Below, piece after piece: positions 12,801 to 24,286 of a DNA stretch of 64,000 nucleotides. The stretch covers positions 1,736,001 through 1,800,000 of the forward strand of contig OZ017757.1 of assembly GCA_963969365.1 (NCBI GenBank), given 5' to 3'. This stretch comes from Asterochloris sp. CNOR1 (lineage: Eukaryota > Chlorophyta > Trebouxiophyceae > Trebouxiales > Trebouxiaceae). The notes beneath the pieces were generated by a model, which saw only the letters and a list, made by a program, of their open reading frames with translations, was not told the DNA's origin and ran no database searches. Each line of letters begins with the position of its first letter. Position 1 is the stretch's first letter. Position numbers and translations under genes: made by a program.

Positions 12801-15800
12801 CAGGTGTGCCATTCTGCAGCAAAGTCATGCAGGTCTGCATGTTGCCCATCAATCGTGATTACTTGAGAGGTATAGACATTCCACCTGGCGATGCAGGCCT
12901 GCTGCAGCAAGGCAACCCATCAGCAGACACATGGGCAGATCTGCAGCTGTCAGTGTGTGCTGATGCCTGGTGTTCTTGATCGATCTCGAGACTGTGGTGC
13001 AACAGCATCAAAAAGTCTGCTTGTTCTGTACAGGCATCAGTCAGCAGGCAGCCGCCATTGACACCGTCAGTTGGCTCGCCTCACTTCAGACTGCAGTCTG
13101 CTCGGTTTTGGCCAGCAGCGCTCTGCTGGCAGTGCTGAGGTGTGCACAACAATGGTAAGCAAACCCATGAGATTATTTGCTATGCCATTCAAGGCATAAC
13201 TGCAACGAGTGCTTTCCTCCTAAGTTCTCCTTTTGGTTCCATGTCATGCAGGTATGTCTGCTGTCATCTCTGGATTGCTCCAGGCCTGTGGCAAAAGCAC
13301 AGGGCTGCTGCACCCGTCCTCGGAGGGTGCTGCCTCTGCACAGTGATGGCAGCGGTGCTGCTGAACACAATGGCTGGGCAGCTGAGGCAGGGCTTCAGCA
13401 GCATGGCAGGTAAGGTCTGCTGCAATGCCAAGCGCCAGTGCCAGGCTGCTTTGTTCTATTGGTGTCTTCAGCTGATGCAAAAGACCTGAGATTCCAGAGC
13501 TGACGGCCAGGCGACATCATATATTGTACAGATGCATAGACCTGTAAGCGCTTGCCCTGCCCCTGCAAGCCCTCACCCATTGATCCTCTTCTGCAGCATT
13601 GAATGTGCTGCTCTGCAGACTCTATTCAGAGCGCTGTGTATGGTTGTGCGGCCTGGAGCTGCGGCTTTGGAGCGCATCGTCTCCACCTGCATGGCCCAGC
13701 TGTGTGGCAGGACTCTGCTCTGCCAACACTTCAGGTCTGCTGGATACACTGATGCATGCGCATTTGAGGTCCACAGGTTGTGTGTTGCTGTGCCTGGCAG
13801 CCGCAAGTAATCTTGTCAGCACAATACCTGCCTGTCTGTCCGGCTTGCATTGTGAGGCCCAGCCAAACAGCAAGTTGAAAAGCTATCTTGACCCTTTGCA
13901 GCTACCTGCAGATGCTGCTGGTTTGGGCTGTGCTGCTGGCGATCAGAGTCATTGTCAAGGGGGCAGTGCTGGGGATCCTCCTGGTGGCCTGGCGACAAGG
14001 GCAGAGCTGCAGACTGTGGGCCCCTGTGCAGCTCATGTCGTGGCCCATCAGCATGCCGCTGGCCCTGGCTGGCAGAGGCAGAGCACCCTGGAGGCGCAGC
14101 CTGGGAGCACTTGTCCACAACGTGCTGTGCTGTGGGTGGCGCCGCAGCCACAGGATTGCCCCTCATGTCAGGTGAGAGCATGCAGCCAGGCGATCTGAAC
14201 ACAGCCAACAGCATGCACAAGCTTGGCTGCCTGCAATGCAGGCGTGCTCTGTACTGTGTGTCCTGCCTTCTCCTCATTCATTACTTTTGTTTGCTACACT
14301 GCAGTCCTCCAGAGCTTGAGGTCAAGCTGGTGCCTGTCTCCCCAGAGACGGAGGCAGCCATTGCAGAAGTCCACCAGCATGCAGAGCAGTCTTCCAGTTG
14401 GCAGGCTCAGACCGCCACCCCGCCAGACCTACACCCCAGCCACCTACGGCACCCTGGCATCCACCAAGCAGCGCTGCTTCCTCACAACCTGCGTGACTCT
14501 GGCAACTTCCTGCAGCAGGGGTTGCACAGGTCGCAGGTGGCCATGCAGGCGGCGCTGTGCGACTGGGAGGCCTGGCACAGGCACCGCCGCGCCAAGCTGC
14601 TGCTGCGGGCCTACCTGCAGCACAGGCTGTGGCCAGCCACGCTGCCAGAGGGGCAACGCCCCTCAGGAGTCACCCAGTGCACCAGGGGCCATGTAGAGCA
14701 GCCCCTTCAGCTGGGGCCAGGCGACCTTCAACAGGCAGTGGAGCTTCTCGAGAGGCCTTCTGGCTGGGGCCAATCGGCCAATGTCCAGCTATTCCTCCAT
14801 GATCAGGGTAGAAGGTCCTCACGGTGGGAGGCTGCCAGGTTATGCTGCCGCGCCATGGGGCAGCTTATAGGAAACATTGACACAACACTTGTCATTTGTC
14901 AAGCAAGCTGATGAGCTGAGCACCCAGCAAACACTAGAAGTGCCCTGGAGCATCTTTGTAATGCAGGCTGGTGATGGCTGCCGCAGGGGGTCGCAATCCT
15001 GGTCTCTTTGTGCCAGGTGCTGCCACCTGCATCCAAGACTTCTGTGTTCAAAGCCACACTGTGCAGCTGTTCAGGACGCAAAGAGCCTGCAAGCTACCCA
15101 GCTCTCCTCCACGCTAGTGTGCGTACAAACTGTCTGCAGCGCCCTGCAGCTGTGTTGCAGGGTGGCGCCTGAGCCTCCAACAGGACAAGGGAACTCGGCG
15201 CTGGCAGATGCAGCAGGGCGAGCATGGGTTGACCTGCAGCAGCAGGCAGATGGTGCCCTGCAGCAGGTGCACTGTCACGACAGACATTGGTCTTCAGGCC
15301 TGACATGTGGCAACCTGCTCTCCTGCCGTCTTTTCTGTCTCGATAGCGGTCACCTTGAGCCTTGTGTGCTTTCTCTGGATAGTCCAGTCCCATTGCAGCC
15401 CTGCAGATACGAGCGGCATTGAGGAACAACATCATGCTGTGCAGGTGCCATCTGCTGGTCTGCTGGTCAGCAGGGCGCGGCGCAGGGCTCTGCGGAGGCT
15501 GGCTGCCAAGGCAGCTTGCAGGGGGCAGCCTGCTGACTCGAGCAGTGTGGGTGGACTGCTGGAGCGCATCCAGGCGGCATCACAGCAGTCTGGCATTGTG
15601 CTTGCAGACACACAGCAGGGCTTGGGGTAAGCGGAAGTGGCACAACTGAGTGCATGTGCTATCAAAGGCGCAGAAAGAGGACTGGTCCCACCTTCCCCAC
15701 CTTCCTTTTGGATGCGCAGGCGCCCAGACTCTGCTGGCTTCCAGACTAAGTGGCACCTACACGGCATCAGCTCAGTGGACAACAATGGTTTTGCCCTGCA

Positions 15801-18155
15801 GGACACTGCTGAACTGGCAGAGTGAGGTCGACACGCTACATCCCCCACCCTGGCAGCCTGCAGCCAGCCAGAGCAGACATCACAGGCAGCGCCTGGACCG
15901 TGGTACCTCTCTCGCCCCTCCTGCGGAGGTCCTGCAGACCAGCTTCGGGTAGGGTGCAGTGCAAGATGCGTTCCCTCATGTGCCATGTGCAAGCTGTGGC
16001 TGCCGCATCCTCTCAGCAGCTATGCAGGCGAGCCTCTAGACGGTGAAGCTTCTTACATGTGACCAGGCTGGGAGCATCTTTGGTGGAGGCACCTCCGGAC
16101 TTGGCACCTGCCTTCACCCTGTACAACTTGTGTGCTGCGTGCAGGCCGTCTGTCCAGCTTCGTACCACAATCAGCCCGCGGCTTTCGGCTGACGCAGCAA
16201 AGAGGCTATCCAGGGAGCAGGCAGGAGGCTCCCGGCCCTCCAGCGGGCAGCGGCTGGGCATCAAATCCCTGACACCCCACGGAAGTCTCCTGCCAGGTGG
16301 TGCCTCTCGCCAGGCAGCCCTGAACCTGTGTGTGCTCTGGCATTGAGGAACAAACAGGAAGCTGACTTCCTCGCAGCAGCCAGCCTTCATGTCAGTGAGA
16401 TCGACCTGCTGTGTTCCCTGGCCGCAGCCAGCAATGCACAGACACTGTGCAGCCCGTTGGTGTCAGCAGCCTGCCCTCCAACAGGCATGCTTGGTCCCGG
16501 CCTCACAAGCATTCAAGCCATGCCCACAGCAACGCCTGGCAGAATGTCACTCCACGCCCCTGCACGCTCCTGCAGAGACGCTGGTGGGCGTCCATGGGGA
16601 ACGCGGGGGCAGCAGGAGGGGCAGCACCTCGCCTCTGCTGCAGCAGCAGGCAGCGACACGCTCCCCGCAGCCCACCAATGGCAGCGTCCTGGAGATGAGT
16701 GACTGGGCTGATGAGGTGCCTGTGGACAACCTCAGCCAAAGGCTCACCAGCCTGTCCATGGAGTCCCTGCCCCTGGCAGTGCAGGGGCCAGGCAGCATGC
16801 TGGGGCAGACCCTGTCCCTGGCAGCGCAGAGCCAGGGCAGCAGCCTGCTGAGGCAGTCAACCCTTTTGGCAGTCCAGAGCCAGGGCAGACAGGCCCAGTC
16901 TCTGGCAGCTGACAGCGAGGACAGCCCCCCCAAACAGGCCCTGCTGATTGATGAGGGGCAGGACTTGGTGCCACTGCTCAACGCCAAGGGGAAGTGGGTC
17001 GTGACACGCTCCCAGCAGACAGACCGGCTGCTGAGGCACAGGAGCTTGAAGCACCACGGTCGCAGGGGGTCACCCACCGGTCAGCATGTGCAAGCTCTGC
17101 TTTGGCCAGCACAGCTGCCACAGGGGACATCCGGCCTGCCGTGATGCCTGAGGGGCACGCAGCAGCCTTGTCATGTGCTGCTGGTGGCACCAAAGGCAGC
17201 CTGGACAAGCTGGGCACTTGCTGTTTGGTACCCTGGTCTTGAGGAAGGTTCTCTTCCCTTGCGCAGCTTGCAGCTTGTATCTGGGTCTGTCTGCTGCATC
17301 AAGGCCCTGCCCGAGCAGGGGTGAGTGGCCAGCGTGGGGTTGATGGCGCCATGCGAAGGCAGTGGCCTGGCTGCTGCAGAAATGAACGGTGGGGACGAGG
17401 CAGAGCCCCAGGATGCGCACAGACGCCTGCTGCACCAGCCCACCATGGTGGTCGCCGAGGCGGCCCAGATGCCCCACCTCAGGCAGCTGCTGAGCACGTA
17501 CGCACAGCAGCTGGGGAGGGCCAGTGAACCTGCTGCCAGTGTGTCCCACACATTGCAGGGACACCATCCCAACAGGGTGCACCCTGAGCCTTTGGCAGGG
17601 ACCTCTGTTGCGGACAACCCGCTGTACGAGACACCAAGGTGCCATGCAGCGGGACAACATGATGCAGTTGTGCTGATTGCAGTTTCTGCACTGCCGTGCA
17701 TGCGAAATGCATGCTGCCTTGTGGCCAAGCAGCTGGCACCAGCACACAGCGTACCTGATCCATTGTGACAGTCAAAGCTTTGCAATGCTGTGTGCTGGCT
17801 GCAAATGGCTGACAGCTGCTTGCTTCCGTTCTGCAGGAGGTCATCGAAATCTGTGCATCTGATACTGGCTCCAGATATTGCCAAGCGGGGGGCCATGCTG
17901 CCACGCCAGGCACAGTCTGAAGAGCTGGCCCTCCTGCTGAGGTCTGTCAGCACCTATGCTGCCAGGCTGCAGCAGAATGCAGAGCTGGTCGCACCTGGCG
18001 CTGCCCCTGAGTACCATCAGCTCCTGCAGCGTGCTGAGGTGTTGGCAGGCGATTGCCATCGCCATGTGCAGCAATGCAACCTACTCATGAGGCATCTGCA
18101 GGGCGAGAATGAGGGTCTGCAGCAGCAGCTGAGGTTCATCTTAGAACCTATCTAA
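857..18155 (+). CDS. Giant mucin-like polycystin (TRP-family) cation channel, 5' end not found
   Basis: A multi-exon gene for a protein of probably over 3,000 residues. The family forms Ca2+-permeable channels, often in cilia. Exons joining with consistent phase include 857-1003, 1124-3085, 3201-3317, 3453-5012, 5423-6303, 6445-6498, 6644-6916, 7148-7303, 7471-7650, 7942-8011, 8230-8371, 8523-8675, 8837-9616, 9915-10265, 10380-10517, 10657-10836, 10996-11101, 11269-11387, 11465-11710, 11872-12044 (or 12053), 12275-12447, 12609-12803, 13034-13154, 13252-about 13409 and 13902-14171. Order: a leucine-rich-repeat-cap-like motif (SNLCGPQP), Pro run, Thr/Pro mucin repeats, Leu/Thr/Pro repeats, a second cap-like motif (NNPDLCGDPP), a Cys-containing ectodomain with N-glycosylation sites, the polycystin domain, membrane helices, and a polar tail ending in TAA at 18155. 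No GPS or PLAT domain was seen. The start codon, the pore exon near 13.6 kb and most exons from 14.8 to 17.9 kb are uncertain. Confidence 0.75.
1282..1821 (+). repeat. 270-bp tandem duplication in the mucin exon
   Basis: Two adjacent copies of about 270 bp begin at 1282 and 1552. They share long near-identical stretches, including the segments encoding VPSTTSKAPTTTGKPVQWRC and FSASVLQPS. The period is a multiple of three, so the reading frame (90 residues) is kept. Each copy includes Cys residues and a Trp that interrupt the Thr/Pro-rich sequence, so this is a modular ectodomain repeat rather than simple low complexity. Confidence 0.85.
1870..2680 (+). repeat. 78-bp coding minisatellite (26-residue Thr/Pro/Ala units)
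   Basis: Units starting CCTGCAC recur at 1884, 1962, 2040, 2118, 2196, 2274, 2352 (diverged) and 2430, then at 2448, 2526 and 2604, a strict 78-bp period with one 18-bp insertion. Each unit encodes about 26 residues rich in Thr, Pro and Ala with a conserved GTPP or GMPP element. Such sequence is a typical substrate for dense O-glycosylation and would make a stiff extracellular stalk. In-frame minisatellites usually vary in copy number between strains. Confidence 0.9.
3453..6303 (+). other. Second low-complexity stalk of the polycystin ectodomain
   Basis: Two large exons (3453-5012 and 5423-6303) encode imperfect repeats of about 12 to 20 residues built on Leu-Pro-Ala-Thr and Pro-Val-Leu-Ser patterns, less pure than the upstream mucin block. 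They are separated by a Cys-containing segment ending in a motif like the C-terminal cap of leucine-rich-repeat receptors (NNPDLCGDPP). Strand-like periodicity and frequent Thr/Ser suggest an extended cell-surface stalk. The role is inferred from composition only. Confidence 0.6.
10657..12044 (+). other. Polycystin extracellular domain of the channel
   Basis: Exons 10657-10836, 10996-11101, 11269-11387, 11465-11710 and 11872-12044 (the last may end at 12053) encode the domain that sits between the first and second membrane helices in polycystins. Diagnostic stretches are NRVAGGLLASQ, PFGFDAAF followed by a Tyr-Ser-Leu-Trp pattern, FYNTSE, DPYGFDTPG and DGRYLSNRTHSLKLQ. These correspond to family positions around the G(L/V)L, PYG.D, YN.S, YGFD and DGR.ID..TR motifs. 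The assignment rests on remembered family patterns, not on a search. Confidence 0.75.
12275..14171 (+). other. Transmembrane channel core of the polycystin
   Basis: Hydrophobic segments lie in exons 12275-12447 (LLDALLLVCLCNLAFG and a following Leu/Ala helix), 13034-13154 (a Leu/Ala/Val helix ending LLAVLRCAQQW), 13252-13409 (CLCTVMAAVLLNTMAG then a Gly-Phe-Ser-Ser segment like the pore-helix approach) and 13902-14171 (LQMLLVWAVLLAIRVIVKG, the likely last helix). A further exon near 13.6 kb containing LFRALCMVV probably encodes the pore region, but its 5' splice phase could not be reconciled. The order agrees with the voltage-sensor-like plus pore layout of TRPP channels. Confidence 0.6.
14305..18155 (+). 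other. Cytosolic tail of the polycystin
   Basis: After the last helix the frame gives a polar tail: an acidic PPELEVKLVPVSPETEAA segment, a Trp/Arg-rich helix near 14.55 kb, imperfect repeats of about 18 residues near 16.75-16.9 kb (variants of LAVQSQG and LAAQSQG), and a final helical region at about 17.88-18.15 kb with heptad-like Leu spacing that could form a coiled coil. Polycystin-2 tails assemble through coiled coils, so a similar role is plausible but inferred. Several exon edges here are not resolved. Confidence 0.5.
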
Positions 18156-18500
18156 ATACTTCTACAAGTTCTACAGGGTACTGCTTACTGCTCTCAGTTC
18201 TTGACAATGCTGACTACCTTTCATTGCAGCTCTTCCTACACCTGTGCACAAGGCAATGTTGTCAAGTTCATGTTATCAAGTGTAGTGCAGTCATATCTCA
18301 TCACCATGAATCGCAGCACCCCTCCTGCCCCAGTCACGAACGAACTGCCACATGCGGCCTCACTCCAAGCCATGCCACCTGCCTCGGGCGGTGGGAGACA
18401 GCAAGAGGCCTTCATAATTATGCGTGCTATGTCATATAAGCTCACGTCAACCCTACACATGAACACCATGTCGCAAGTCTGGTGTGGACCCTGTGTGCCT

Positions 18501-20989
18501 ATGAGCTGCAGTCATGCCGTCAGGTCCCCAACCAGATCTGCATTCTCAAGGATAGCCCAGACCCGAGTCCGGAGATCTTACAAGTCCATCGCATGGCAGG
18601 GTGGCCTGAGGCAATCATGCAGGTAGGTTGCCACCAGAAAGGCAATGATTTAGAGGATACTGTCTCCACATTCTACACAGCTGCAAGTTGCCGACAGTGC
18701 AGGCACACCTGGATTGTGCGCGCAGCAGAGACCGAGACCGAGGAGGACGTGGACGTTGAGGAAGAAGCAGTGAGTATGATGTGTGCAGCACCTATCTCCT
18801 CACAGTGGCAGGCATGTTGCACTTTAAAACAGTCCTTTTGTTGCTTCAGCTTCCAGATGTTGCTCAGTGTGCCTGGCCTTGGCTGGGGCTTGGCAGGAAG
18901 CCATGAGCAGCAACCCCACCTTAGAGTCGAGTCACTGTCATCAAGAAAGCAGCATGGCTGCGTCAGGCAGCTGTGCTTCGTGAATGCGCAACCCCGGCTC
19001 CGTATACCCGCTCTGGACACAAGCTATGCCCCTTACTTGTGCTCCCGCAGGTGCGGCTCTGGGAAGTCGCCCCTCTGATATGCTTGAGCTGTGCAACATC
19101 TGGCATGATATGCCTCCAATCCTGCTGCAGATGGAGAAGTTTGAAAAGTCCCTCGAGAGCGTGCAGCGCAGCTTCTCCACCATCAGGACAGGGCGGGCCT
19201 CCCCAACGATGCTGGACCGTGTGCAGGTGGGCGTTCGGGGCTCAGTCAGCGCAGCTCAACGCAGATGCAAGGGTGCACCCAGCCGCATGTTGTGTGCCCA
19301 CTCCTTCGTGTGGAGTGGGGAGGGCGCGTCGAGCATGCTGGACTGCATGCAGAAGCGGTGCCAGTGGTGTCTGGCTGGCTTGGTAGCCACCAGGCAGTCT
19401 TGGCGGACTGACTGACTTCTCTGCTCATGTGGGAGGTACAAGGCCGCCCCTGACCAACCTTCAGGGGTTGCTGTGCTCTATGTTGTCAGGTTGCACCTTG
19501 GTGGACCAGCGGCAATGGGAAGTTGCAGTGGACTGCTCGACGGGTGGCAAGTTGTGTGAGCCATCATGTGCAGTTGGTGCCTGCTTGGTTGCAAGCAGGG
19601 GCACTTTCAATGCTTCAGAAAACCCAGCAGCTGATGTGAGAGCTGCGAATGCGCCTGGTGCCCGCCTCGTCATAGGCATCTACAGGACGACGGCCTGCGA
19701 TGCTAGCTGCAGAGGCTGCAGAGCTGTGCTTGCTTGCTGTGCATGTGCTGCCACCACAAGAACGCAGCTGCAGGACCTGCCAAAATATCCTGTCCACATG
19801 TGTGTGTCTTCAGCTGAGGCGCAAGTGCACTTATTGTCTGCTGCTGCAGGCTACACACTGCACTGCGCCACGCTGCTTGCAAAGAGCACTGTCCCTGAGG
19901 TGGCCCCTCCCCTTACTGGCGGAGCCCCTGCAGTACTTGGCATCTGCTACTGCAGGTGGACTACTATGGTGCCTCCACCCCCTTGAAGCAGCTTGCGGGG
20001 ATCTCGGTCCCCGAGGCCACCATGCTGGTGGTGCAGCCCTATGACAAAACCGCCCTGCCTGAAATTGAGCGCGCCATTGTTGCATCCGACCTGGGCATCA
20101 CACCCAGCAATGATGGGAACCTTATCCGGCTGAAGGTTCCAGCCCTCACTGCGGTAAGCACACCTGAGTCTTGTGCAGCAACTGAGTGCCTTCTGCACAC
20201 CAGGTTGCTCCTGCAAGCTAGTGTGGCCCCATGCTTTGGCCGACCACATGAAAGCTTGGGGGTAGCGGCCCAATCTACAGCACATGAGTGATCTTGTGCT
20301 GTGGCTGACTTTATGTTTGTTGATGCCTTGAGCATTGAACTGATCAGTGATCAGTGCAGCGGGTTCGCAGCAACCTTGGGATCTTTTGCTGTCCCTGCCG
20401 AACGAATGCGATAGGCAGTGGGCCAAGGCTTCATGTGTCAACAGATGCTTCATGCACCTGCAGGACCGCAGGAAAGAAATGGGCAAGCTCGCCTCCAAAT
20501 ATGGGGAGGACGGGAAGGTCGCTCTAAGGTGAGGCCTGGTGGTAAAACCCGACAGCAGCTTCAGGTGCTGAGCATAGCCGGTCCTGCCTGGTGCTGTATG
20601 CTGACCGTCTCATGGCTGCTTTGATTTCTTTGAAACCTCAATGGAGATGTGACATGCTGCTAGGTACATCAGCATATATGTGGCTGGCTGGACATGCTGC
20701 ATCTTCTGTCTCAGACATGGATGTGCTGCATGAGGCAGTCTTTCAATAAAGCCTGATGCTGAGCGTGTGTGCTGCATAGCAACCCTAAAGTGCCGCATGC
20801 TGGCTGTTGCCCTGCAGAAATGTGCGGCGAGATGCCATGAAGCTCATCGACAAGCTGGAAAAGGACAAAAAGATCTCTGAGGATGAGCAAAAGGCGTTGG
20901 AAGAGGCTGTCCAGGAACTGACAGATGACTATGTGAAGCAGGTGGACAAACTCATCAAGAACAAGCAGGAGGAGCTTATGAAAGTCTGA
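18501..20989 (+). CDS. RRF: Plastid ribosome recycling factor
   Basis: Splits post-termination plastid 70S ribosomes together with EF-G. Six exons join in phase: 18501-18622, 18703-18769, 19131-19226, 19956-20153, 20464-20528, 20818-20989 (239 residues). The first 50 residues or so are Ser/Arg-rich with few acids, a transit peptide, with a likely cut near VRAAETE. An acidic linker follows, then the bacterial-type factor of usual length: IRTGRASP (ribosome-binding helix), [29 protein letters not shown], and a Lys-rich C-terminal helix ending EELMKV. The start at 18501 gives a complete transit peptide and correct phase. The gene starts about 345 bp after the polycystin stop on the same strand, and a TGTAA lies 63 bp after its stop. 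Identification is secure; the exact first Met is less so. Confidence 0.93.
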
Positions 20990-21051
20990 GCCCTACTTGG
21001 CCAGCAAGCACTTTTTGACCATCCTGCATGTGACCCAAACTTGCATCAAGC

Positions 21052-21056
21052 TGTAA
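21052..21056 (+). promoter_or_regulatory. TGTAA poly(A) signal of the RRF gene
   Basis: TGTAA, the usual polyadenylation signal of chlorophyte algae, occurs 63 bp after the RRF stop codon, in the 217-bp gap before the convergent HHL1-like gene. Confidence 0.5.
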
Positions 21057-21206
21057 GTTGACCTGACTTGACTAGAGTGCATCACAAACATCTTCAAATT
21101 AGAGTGTGGGGTTTGAAGAAACTGCTTGAAAATCAGTGCCCAAGGAGATGGAACTGCTGCACTGGCACATGAAAGAAGCTGCTGCTGAGATGCGATTTGT
21201 TCATTT

Positions 21207-22812
21207 CTAGCTCCTTTTGAAAAACTTTCGCACACGGTCCACCACTGTGGGGGTCAGCGTGTCAGGGTTGGGCAGCAGAGTGATGCCCTCTGCCTTATGC
21301 CAGGATTTGGGGTTGCTCTTATCCCTGCAGCCAACACATTATCTCAAATGCCTGGCCTGCGCCAGCAATAGTGGCCTGCCTGTCATGCTGAGGCGCTGCT
21401 GGAAAGCAGCAGGCCCTTGCGTAAAAAGCTAACACGTGCAGCAACACACCTTATCTTGAAGCCATATTGAATCTCGTTTGCGTATTTCATGGGTGAATTT
21501 GGCTGGCGTTTGAGCTGATTGTCAAGCTTCTTCTTGTCCTGCAATGCCCACACCATTACCTCAACTACAGCAAAGTCAAGACCAGGCTAACTGGCGGCGC
21601 ATGCTAGAAAGTATTCAAGTGCCTGTCCACGTGCAAGCCTGTCACCTGGGCTGGCGGAGTTGCATGCCCACCATGCTGGCTGTCAGACGTGCTGCTGCCA
21701 ATTGCAAGCAAGCACCTGTGCTCTGCTGGGCAGCCACAGGCATCAGGTCAGCGCTGGCTCCCACTGCAGGGCTATCTCTGTCTGCATGCAGGCCTGTTCT
21801 CCGCAGTGAAGGGGCATGCCCGCCGAGCACACCTTCCAGATGTCTGTCGCCAGCTGCCTCACGAGCACCTTGGCATACAGCGCACGCCCAAACTCGTGCT
21901 CTAGAGCATCTGCCAGGAACTTGGCCTGGCTGCCACCCTTGATGATGGTGACAGGTACCCACTGGGGTAGCTGCAGGGGGCAACGGCTTCATTATGGCGG
22001 ATGCAAATGGAAAAGTCAGCTGAAGGCCTTGCTGGGCCAGGGGACAGCCCTGCAGCTGAAGCTGGCTGCCGCCCTCAAAGTGAGTGACAGACATCGGCGG
22101 GCGACTCTGCAAGGGCGTGGGAGCTGGGGTTTGCATGCAAAGGTGAGAAACACACTGCAGCATGCCTTGCAGTTAGATAGCCTCGGAGTTGCTGCTGCCT
22201 CCTTCAAGATGTGGAGGGGGCGTACATTGCAACACACTGCAGCATGCTTTGCATTGATGGAGCTGCAGCATACTGCCTCTCTTATGATGGCGATGAACGT
22301 ACATGGCGGCAGCTGCCGGCAAGAGCATCCCCTTGGATTCAGCCGCAGCCATGGACAGGCATGCCGCAGGTGAGCAACAAACGCTGAGCGGCACGGTGAA
22401 GGACACCTTCTATTGCGCAAAACAGTTCATGGCCAGTGCTCACCATAGTATTTCTGGCAAACAGCACAAACTCTGCGTTGGCCTCATCGACATCTGGTGT
22501 GGGGATTTCAGGCCGCTGGGGTGGTGCTGTCCTGCCTCCCCTCATCTGCTGCTTACCCTTGCTCTTGCCAGCGCACACCTGCAGCAGAGACAGGGTGAGA
22601 CACTTGAATTTTTTGCACGGCACAGTGTGTGGCCCACGCGTGCAATGATTGCATTGTGATACACATGAGTGGACCACCTGCAGAATTCTTCTGTTGCTTT
22701 CTCTCCTAGCAGGCCCATGCCGAAGGGTGGAGTATGGCCTTCCCGTCAGGGGGGTTCGGGAAGGCAATGGGAGCACCTGGCTCCCACATCTGCATGTCAG
22801 TGACTGCTGCAT
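21207..22812 (-). CDS. HHL1: HHL1-like chloroplast membrane protein
   Basis: Five exons on the minus strand join in phase: 22678-22812, 22444-22578, 21833-21970, 21450-21538, 21207-21324 (204 residues). The first exon is an Arg/Ser/Thr-rich transit peptide of 45 residues, and the mature part begins near VCAGKSKGKQQM. The body contains NAEFVLFARN, WVPVTIIKGGSQAKFL, a helix with FGRALYAKVLVRQLA, YANEIQYGFKI and a basic tail. This layout matches, from memory, the plant HHL1 family (HYPERSENSITIVE TO HIGH LIGHT 1), a thylakoid protein implicated in photosystem II protection and repair. The length is close to the plant protein. The gene model is strong; the family name is a resemblance judgement. 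It shares a short divergent promoter with ABA4. Confidence 0.7.
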
Positions 22813-22913
22813 TGGGGCCACGGTCTGCAATAAGTGGCGATCTGCTGTAGGTCATGTTGTTGGAAGGAAAGAAAGTGTCTGACCGACATCGTCTCTCTGG
22901 CGCTGCAATCGCC
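22813..22913. promoter_or_regulatory. Divergent promoter between HHL1-like and ABA4 genes
   Basis: The two start codons face away from each other with 101 bp between them, so the core promoters must overlap and the 5' leaders must be short. No clear TATA box is visible. Shared regulation by light is plausible because both products act in thylakoid or plastid photoprotection, but that is inference. Confidence 0.5.
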
Positions 22914-23940
22914 ATGCAAGTGCCAGTCTGCAGCCAGCGGGGGAGCTGGTCAGCCATTCTGCATGTGCCTGGTCTGAGTTTGACCAGACTGAGCCTGCTG
23001 CCTTCACAAGCCTGGCCCTGTCTCAGCAACAGACTACAGCACGGCAGCTGGAGGTGCCACAGGAGGAGAAAGCAGCCAGTCCAGTACACCGCAGCAGCAT
23101 ATGCTTCGCTGCCGTCAACCACATGGCTATTCTCAGCAGGCACCCTCTACTGTGTCCCACTCTTTCTTCTGGTGAGCTCCTGCTGCTGCGCACCTGCCCA
23201 AAGAAGGGCATTGCTATGTCTGTCACATCTAGCATTACTGCTGCTGCTGAATCCTGTCCACATTGTCAGTTCTAGCAAGGTAGGCATCAGAGCAGCTGAG
23301 TTGCTCACCAGATATCTTGGGCTGCAGATGCTGCTCCTTCCGCGCTGGCCCATCACCCACAGGCTCATGAAAGGCTACGCTGTCTTCCTGCCTCTGTCAG
23401 CGATCTACATCGTGCTGCTAGCTCGCAGCTGGACGCCTGACATGTTGCAGCTGATGATGCCTGGCAGTTTGAATGCAGGGTTGTCAGGTCTGCCAATGAT
23501 GTGCTGGATGTCTGCATGTCAGGCCCACACAGCCACCTGCTGGTGCCTGCAGTCAGTGTGTCAACAGTTCAGCACAGGGCAGGACAGGCAGGTGTGCTGC
23601 AGGTGGCTTCCGTCCGCAGTTCTTCCCCTCCCTTGAAGGCATCGCAACTCTGTTCAGCCGCGTCGCCACTGCAGCATCGCTCTGGGTGCACCTCTTAGCC
23701 ATCAACTTGTTTGCTGCACGCTCAGCCTACCTCGAAGGTGAGCAAAGCTGCTGCAATCCCTCGTCTTGCATCCTCTTTGGATGTTGACCTTGGCTTTCGG
23801 CTGCAGGTCTGCAAAAGCAGGTGCCCTTCTTTCATTCTGTGCTGCTGTGCACCGTATTTGGCCCTCTGGGGCTGCTCAGCCATTGTCTGACACAGGCTGT
23901 GAAGACTCCTGCAAAGCCTGTAAGTTCGCAAGCCGTGTGA
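22914..23940 (+). CDS. ABA4: ABA4-like membrane protein (DUF4281), neoxanthin formation
   Basis: In Arabidopsis ABA4 is needed to make neoxanthin from violaxanthin in the plastid. Four exons join in phase: 22914-23171, 23328-23487, 23603-23737, 23807-23940 (228 residues; Arabidopsis about 220). The N-terminus is a Ser/Arg/His-rich transit peptide. Membrane segments follow around TWLFSAGTLYCVPLFLL, VFLPLSAIYIVLLARSW, a helix with SLWVHLLAINLFAARSAY, and FHSVLLCTVFGPLGLLSH. The motifs SWTPDMLQLM, FFPSLEGIA and HLL..LFAAR are those of the family. Exon 3 was started at 23603 because it restores GGFRPQFFPSL, as expected for the family. The gene is divergent from the HHL1-like gene. Confidence 0.9.
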
Positions 23941-24286
23941 TACGTGGAGTCCGCGAGCCCATACATGTGCCCAGCATTTTTGGGCAAAGCTTTGGTCAAA
24001 ACTTTGGTAGGGTGGACGAGCGCTGACCAAAATTCCCAGAAACGCTCAGGTCAAGTGCGCTTGTTTTGGAGCATGGACCCTGTCGGAAGGAAGCAACACG
24101 GGTGCGGCACCGCAGGGACATCGCATCTGCACCCGGTGCTCAACTGCGGATTGCACAGCAAATGTCGAGAATGGAATGTGTCTCTGCGCCGCAAGCACCG
24201 GTTCTCATGCATCGCTCAACCCGCTGTTCAAAGACAGTGCAAGCAGCCCGCTGATCTGGAACCCTGGTGTGCTGCTGCCCATGCAG

